In this document: positions 59,187 through 64,000 of the stretch, piece by piece | Layout of the letters: each line of letters opens with the position of its first letter | Numbering within the stretch: position 1 is the first letter of the stretch | Assembly (NCBI RefSeq): GCF_001661265.1 | Contig: NW_017567017.1 | Span: forward strand, 1-64,000 | Length of the DNA: 64,000 bases | Reading direction: 5' to 3' | From: Saitoella complicata NRRL Y-17804 | Lineage: Eukaryota; Ascomycota; Saitoellomycetes; Saitoellales; Saitoellaceae | Notes under the pieces: model-generated | Told to the model about the DNA's origin: nothing | Databases searched by the model: none | Seen by the model: the letters and a program-made list of their open reading frames with translations, nothing else | Made by a program: the position numbers and the translations under genes

Positions 59187-60142
59187 CGTAGCAGCTGAGC
59201 TGGACTGTATGCTGGACGGGGAGGGAGCGTCGGTGGTGAGTTTTGTTGTCGCCTGGCGTGTGCGGAAGTTGCCGTACAGCCAGGGACAAGCGCGCTTTTG
59301 ATCTTTGCAGGGGAAAGGAGAGCCGACAGCGCTTATCGCGTTCCCACGCCTGCTCCTGGATGTGGGGATCGCTGCCGATGGCCAGGACCAATCTGGCGAT
59401 CACATGACGGTCAGATGACAACAGCCCTTCCTTTGGCCCGAAGCCCCTTCCCTCTGCACCGCATCAATAATCCTCCGCCCCGTACGCCTCGCCCCCTTTC
59501 TCGCACCGAACTCGGACCGATTTCGGCTTCCATCACAGCCCCTATACGCATCGCCTGATTTTCGGTGTTCTGTTTGGTCAATTTCGCCAATAGGCGAGCG
59601 CGGGGCCGACTAGGGCGACACTTCGCGGGGATTTGGGGGCGCGGCTTGCTCAGCCTCGTTTTTGTGGGGTGATCCTGAGGCGGGTGCCCGTCCATGGGGA
59701 AGGGACGGGAAATAGGCTGCGAGACGGAAGCGGATTTGGAGCCAGGAAAGTCGCCGGTTTCGAGCAAGAGGCCTAGGCAGTGAGAACCCCAGGAAGAAGA
59801 AGGAGGATTGGGTGGCGGATCAAGGGGGAGGAGAGGAAGCTTGAAGAGAGAGAGAGGAGACCTGTACATGTACGCCGCGACCAGCTGGCAACAATCACCC
59901 TTATAACTGTTAAGCCTTCCCTTCTCGATCAAGGCATCTCGGCGCCATCTCGGGGCCACCTCCGGGACGAAACACACTAATACGGCAGCGGGGGATCTGC
60001 ACCCCAACAAATGGAGTACATTGCGGAGCGCAGAAGCGAAAACTCAAATGCCCGTGGACACGTGCCCTCTCTATATAAACCGGTCCGTCCCCAGCTTTTT
60101 GGAGCAGTCTCATAGGATCAACAAGCAAGCTGTGGAAAAAAG
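59187..60142. promoter_or_regulatory. Intergenic promoter region of RTA1-like and sugar transporter genes
   Basis: 956 bp between divergent start codons. The half nearer the transporter contains four plus-strand matches to the CreA/Mig1 core SYGGRG: GCGGGG at 59600-59605, 59625-59630 and 59988-59993, and GTGGGG at 59664-59669. Such sites mediate glucose repression in ascomycetes. The sequence is GC-rich, so some matches may be chance. Confidence 0.45.
60072..60079 (+). promoter_or_regulatory. TATA box of the sugar transporter gene
   Basis: TATATAAA, a consensus TATA element, 64 bp upstream of the transporter start codon at 60143. Confidence 0.6.
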
Positions 60143-61814
60143 ATGGCGAACAGCAAACTACCCGCGATTCTGATGACATGCTTTGCCGCCTTTGGTGGTA
60201 TTTTGTTTGGTTATGACACTGGGTATGTTCCTCCTCTGCTCTTGTCGCAATGTAACATCGATCGCTGACGCAAACGTTACAGAACGATCTCCGGTATCAT
60301 CGCCATGCCCCATTTCCTCGAGGTCTTCGGTACCCTCGGCCCCGACGGCGTCCACTACATCCCCTCCGCCGACAAATCCCTCATGGTCTCCATTCTCTCC
60401 GCCGGAACCTTCTTCGGTGCTCTCCTCGGTTACCCCTTCTCCGACTACATGGGCCGCAAATGGGGTCTCATCGCCGCGTGTCTCGTATTCTGTGTCGGTG
60501 TTGCGCTCCAAACCGCTGCTGTCGGTGTCGCTGTCTTCTCAGTCGGAAGATTCGTCGCGGGTTTGGGTGTCGGTATCGTGAGTTGTTTGGTACCGATGTA
60601 TCAGAGTGAGTGTTCGCCAAAGTGGATTCGTGGTACTGTTGTGTCTTGTTACCAATGGGCTATTACCATCGGTCTCCTCCTCGCCGCCATCGCAAACAAC
60701 GGCTGCAAAGACCGTCCGGACGCCTCTGCCTACCGTATCCCCATCGGTATCCAATTCATCTGGGCTGCGATCCTCGCAGGTGGAATGCTCTTCCTCCCCG
60801 AATCCCCACGCTACTACATCAAGAAGGGCCGTAACGACCTTGCTGCACACTCGTTGTCGCGCTTGTTGAACTGTGATTTGGAGGATGAGGAGTTGAAGAC
60901 TGAACTCGCTGAGATCCAGGCGAACTTGGAGCATGAGAGACGCATTGGCAGTGGAACCTACTTGGACTGCTTCAGGGAGGGCAAGGGAAAGAACCGCATG
61001 AGGGTTCTTACTGGTATCTTCCTGCAGGCGTGGCAGCAGTTGACTGGTATCAACTTTATCTGTATGTGGCCTTCCTCCTGTCCGTTTTGAGATTCAAGAG
61101 GCTAATGAGTGTGTCACAGTTTACTACGGTACAACCTTCTTCGAGCAATCCGGCATCAGCAACCCCTTCATCATCACAATCATCACAAACGTCGTCAACG
61201 TCGTCTCCACCGTCCCAGGAATGTACCTCGTCGAACGCCTCGGCCGCCGTCAACTCCTCCTCATCGGAGCAGCAGGAATGTGTCTGTGTGAATTCATCGT
61301 CGCCATCGTCGGTGTCACTGTTGGTTCTGACAACCTTGCGGCACAGAGGGTGTTGATTTCGTTCGTGTGTATCTACATTTTCTTCTTTGCGGCGAGTTGG
61401 GGACCGATTGCCTGGGTTATCTGTGGTGAGATTTACCCGCTCTCGATTCGTGCGAAGGCTATGTCCCTCTCCACCGCCTCCAACTGGCTCTGGAACTTCG
61501 GTATCGGGTACGCGACGCCTTACATGGTCGACGCCGGACCCGGAAACGCAAACCTCGGTGCCAAGGTCTTCTTCGTCTGGGGATCCACTTGTCTCGGATG
61601 TTTGATCTTCACTTACTTCCTCATTCCCGAGACCAAGGGTTTGAGTTTGGAGGAGATTGATGTCATGTACGAGGAGGTTAGCCCGAGGAACAGTGTTAGG
61701 TGGAGCCCGGCTGCTGGGTTGAGGCACGATTCGGAGAACCAGTTCTCCAAGAGTGTGCATGATCAGAAGGTTAGTGAGACGAGGGTTGATGATATTAGGA
61801 TGAGCGATGTGTAG
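60143..61814 (+). CDS. Hexose transporter, MFS sugar porter family
   Basis: Plasma-membrane sugar:H+ symporter or facilitator with 12 predicted helices, 517 residues. Three exons (60143-60222, 60283-61061, 61120-61814) with 60- and 58-bp introns (GTATGT donors, ACAG acceptors). Splicing restores FGGILFGYDTGTISGIIAM in helix 1 and QQLTGINFIFYYGTTFF in helix 7, the sugar-binding motif. Other signatures are DYMGRKWG, VGRFVAGLGVGIVSCLVPMY (PROSITE-type sugar transport motif), PESPRYYIKKGR, ERLGRR, WGPIAWVICGEIYPLSIRAK and PETKGLSLEEID. The family is typical of high-affinity glucose uptake in filamentous fungi. A TATA box and CreA-like sites upstream suggest glucose-responsive control. The substrate is inferred, not shown. 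Confidence 0.94.
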
Positions 61815-62085
61815 GTTATTACTGTAGGAAATGGAGGAGCATGGTTTTGGGATGCGTGTGAGTTTTGGTTTGACGCTTTGCTTGGACTACTATTTCAGCT
61901 TAATATGGTGCATCCTTCTCTTAACGATATTTTTTTTTCACGCCATAAGTTTCATTTCTGTATTAAGTTTTCTGATCCTCTTATATAGAGTTCTGCACGA
62001 TAGCTATTATGTAGCAAATTCTCCTATTATCGTTTTGGCACGTCTTTGTTTCATAATCATACATCTCAACCGGTATTCCTGCTTC
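61815..62085. other. Convergent 3' region between two transporters
   Basis: 271 bp between the sugar transporter stop (plus) and the DHA1 antiporter stop (minus), T-rich around 61915-61985, as expected for 3' ends. No gene. Confidence 0.5.
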
Positions 62086-63834
62086 TCAATCATGCTTCTT
62101 CGCGTACTTACTCTTCTTCCTCAACCAACCTCCATACCGATACAACACGAACGGAATCGGAATCATCCCCACACTAATGAACCCAAGCAACGAACATCCC
62201 CATCCAATACCCAAGTTCGCAAACAACGGAGTCGCAATCAACGGGAACCCAGCACCAAACGCCGCACGGAAGAAATCGTTTCCGGCATAGACACTCGCTG
62301 CGTATTTGGGGTACGCGTCTCCGAGGTAGTTGATGACACACTGGAAGAGAAGGAACGCACCCACTGAGAAAAATGAGGATCCGATGATGGGGACAATCCA
62401 GTGAATACGGGGACGAGACGTCCATCCGAACCAGAAGAGGCAGATCGGGATCCAGATCGACGCAAACATCGCCGCCTGCAACCGCAGCTCGACGGGGCGA
62501 AGATTACCCTCATCATCGAATTTCTTCTCGAGGTAAAAGTATGAGTAGGCGAAGTATCCGAACGTGGTGATGATTGTCATTACGAGAATGCCCATGAACG
62601 CCAAACCTTCCTCTCCGAGGTTGAAACCGTAGAACTCGGTGAAAACAATCGCGAACGACTCGAACCAGATATAGAGAATACCGTACACGAGAGCAATGTA
62701 GAGGTCGAGCAAGAAGACGATAGGTTCACCAAACGTCAACTGGAATGGACGCCAGAGGCTCATGACAGCAACTTGGCTGACTGTCATCTGACTCTGCTCT
62801 ATCTCGCCTTCCGATTTGAGGTCTTTGTTACCGGTCAACTTCCTCAGTCTGCGGGCACGCTTAACGAGGATGTTCTCCGCGCTCGTTTCAGGGAGGAAGA
62901 AAGCGAGGATCAAGAGACTTCCACCACTCAACCACAACAACACCCAAAACGTCCATCGCCATCCATTCGCGTCCGCAGCGAAACCACCAAGGAGAGGACC
63001 GAGCACGGGTCCACAGACAGCTGCGCACCCCCAGATAGCAATAGGGTACGCGCGCTTCTTGGGCCCGAACATATCACCAATGCTCGCTCCACCCGTAGCA
63101 AGCGGCGGCGACCCAACAAAACCCGCAGCAAATCGCAACGGAATCAATGCGCCGAGGCCACCGCACAACGCAGTAGGCACCTGCAAACAAACAAAAATGA
63201 TAAGACAGATGATGTAAATCGTATTTCTCCCAATCGCCGGGATCTCGCTCAGCGGTGAAAGGAACATCGGTCCGATGCCGTATCCTGCAACGAAGGCTGT
63301 AAGACCAAGTGTCGCAGGGACTTGGGTGATCCCCCAGCGTTGTTCGATATCGGGGATGCCGGGGGAGTAGATGGATGACCCGATGTAGACTGCGAAAGTC
63401 AATAGACAGATCAAGGCGGTGACGGAACATCGTTTTCCAAGGGACCAGTTGGCAGGGTTTTCGGGATCGATGTCGGAGTACCACGTTACAACATTGGGAT
63501 CCTTACGAGTTCCTTCGTATGGGTCTTTCTTGCCCTTCTCTTCATCGTCTGCATCTCGTGGCTTTTCGTTGTCGTTATCCTCGCCAGAGTGTTGGGAGCC
63601 AGAGTCAACGGCGGTCGAGTTCGAGTTCTGACGGCCTCGTTCCTGTCGTCGTTGATTCTCCTCCTTCTCCTGCTCACGAGCCGCGGTCTCCCGCTCAATA
63701 TACTCCTTCGTATACTGCTCCGGGAACTGTCCCTCGATCTCTTCGGGATACTTCAGAAAATCAAGCTTTGGCCCAAACGCACCACGCAACAAAATCCCTA
63801 CAAAGGACTCGCGAAACCAGTCTGGTGCTGGCAT
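62086..63834 (-). CDS. MFS drug:H+ antiporter (DHA1, 12-helix)
   Basis: Predicted multidrug or polyamine exporter of the plasma membrane, 582 residues in one exon. The start is the ATG at 63834 (MPAPDWFRESF); the codon two triplets upstream is TTG. A long cytosolic N-terminus includes FLKYPEEIEGQFP and a charged segment (DNDNEKPRDADDEEKGKKD). Helix 1 follows NPANWSLGKR, the DHA1 PxNW motif. Further markers are GYGIGPMFLSPLSEIPAIGR (motif A region), IPLRFAAGFVGSPPLATGGA, GPVLGPLLGGFAADANGWRW (antiporter motif C, then motif C-end WRW) and FFLPETSAENIL. The protein ends in a basic tail, WLRKKSKYAKKHD. It is close to the fungal Flu1/Tpo/caffeine-resistance group; the substrate cannot be told. Confidence 0.92.
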   Translation of the reverse strand: MPAPDWFRESFVGILLRGAFGPKLDFLKYPEEIEGQFPEQYTKEYIERETAAREQEKEENQRRQERGRQNSNSTAVDSGSQHSGEDNDNEKPRDADDEEKGKKDPYEGTRKDPNVVTWYSDIDPENPANWSLGKRCSVTALICLLTFAVYIGSSIYSPGIPDIEQRWGITQVPATLGLTAFVAGYGIGPMFLSPLSEIPAIGRNTIYIICLIIFVCLQVPTALCGGLGALIPLRFAAGFVGSPPLATGGASIGDMFGPKKRAYPIAIWGCAAVCGPVLGPLLGGFAADANGWRWTFWVLLWLSGGSLLILAFFLPETSAENILVKRARRLRKLTGNKDLKSEGEIEQSQMTVSQVAVMSLWRPFQLTFGEPIVFLLDLYIALVYGILYIWFESFAIVFTEFYGFNLGEEGLAFMGILVMTIITTFGYFAYSYFYLEKKFDDEGNLRPVELRLQAAMFASIWIPICLFWFGWTSRPRIHWIVPIIGSSFFSVGAFLLFQCVINYLGDAYPKYAASVYAGNDFFRAAFGAGFPLIATPLFANLGIGWGCSLLGFISVGMIPIPFVLYRYGGWLRKKSKYAKKHD

Positions 63835-64000
63835 CTTCAAGTTAAGCCCTCTTGATATGATCTCGTTCGCGGTCGTTCGAACTCGTTACTGAACATCCTC
63901 CCAACCCCCAGGACATACGAAGGGTTTTAATGACCTCCTCAGCTGATGAATGACCTCCTCCATACTCTTTCCCCTCATATGCATTCGCGTGGGATGACGT
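63835..64000. other. Window end, promoter of the DHA1 antiporter
   Basis: 166 bp upstream of the antiporter start. It contains two copies of AATGACCTCCTC (63929-63940 and 63949-63960), a short direct repeat 20 bp apart. Confidence 0.45.

Overview
The window looks like nuclear chromosomal DNA of an ascomycete fungus, most likely a filamentous one (Pezizomycotina). The evidence is about 35 closely spaced genes on both strands, spliceosomal introns mostly 52-68 bp long with GT..CTAAC/CTGAC..AG signals, and fungal families (RTA1-like exporter, I78 inhibitor, ACL4, SRO9-like La protein, SIR2, yeast-type Sec12 and Mon2). I cannot fix genus or order from sequence alone. No rRNA, convincing tRNA, CRISPR or virus-like element was found.

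Layout. 1-16.6 kb: a truncated aspartic protease carrying a telomere-type repeat, SCAP (sterol sensing), S-adenosylhomocysteinase, a La-motif RNA-binding protein, SFT2, a metallophosphoesterase, an SDR-like protein without its catalytic Tyr/Lys, an acidic hypothetical protein and a peroxisomal enoyl-CoA isomerase, nearly all on the minus strand. 17-32.9 kb: glycogen phosphorylase, NatA subunit NAT1, ribosomal chaperone ACL4, an I78 inhibitor, SEC12, a Ser-rich hypothetical, GIR2, a small hypothetical, and the divergent pair PEX3/VPS37. 32.9-42.9 kb: a looser block of unrecognised multi-exon genes around a SIR2 deacetylase. It holds several independent local tandem duplications, a short minisatellite beside a start codon, an inverted-repeat element and a 260-bp element with terminal inverted repeats inside an unusually long intron. 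42.9-57 kb: ADE8, an ankyrin protein, a B-type cyclin, TRM11, a five-repeat Myb protein with a mitochondrial-like N-terminus, MMS2 and MON2. 57-64 kb: a PuuE-type deacetylase/allantoinase, an RTA1-like exporter, a sugar transporter with CreA/Mig1-like sites upstream, and a DHA1 drug:H+ antiporter.

Most genes are housekeeping functions without operon-like linkage. Themes that recur are membrane traffic (SCAP, SFT2, SEC12, VPS37, MON2), peroxisomes (PEX3, a PTS1-bearing isomerase), translation and protein modification (NAT1, ACL4, GIR2, La protein, TRM11) and carbon metabolism (GPH1, sugar transporter). The part least explained by known biology is the 33-43 kb block.
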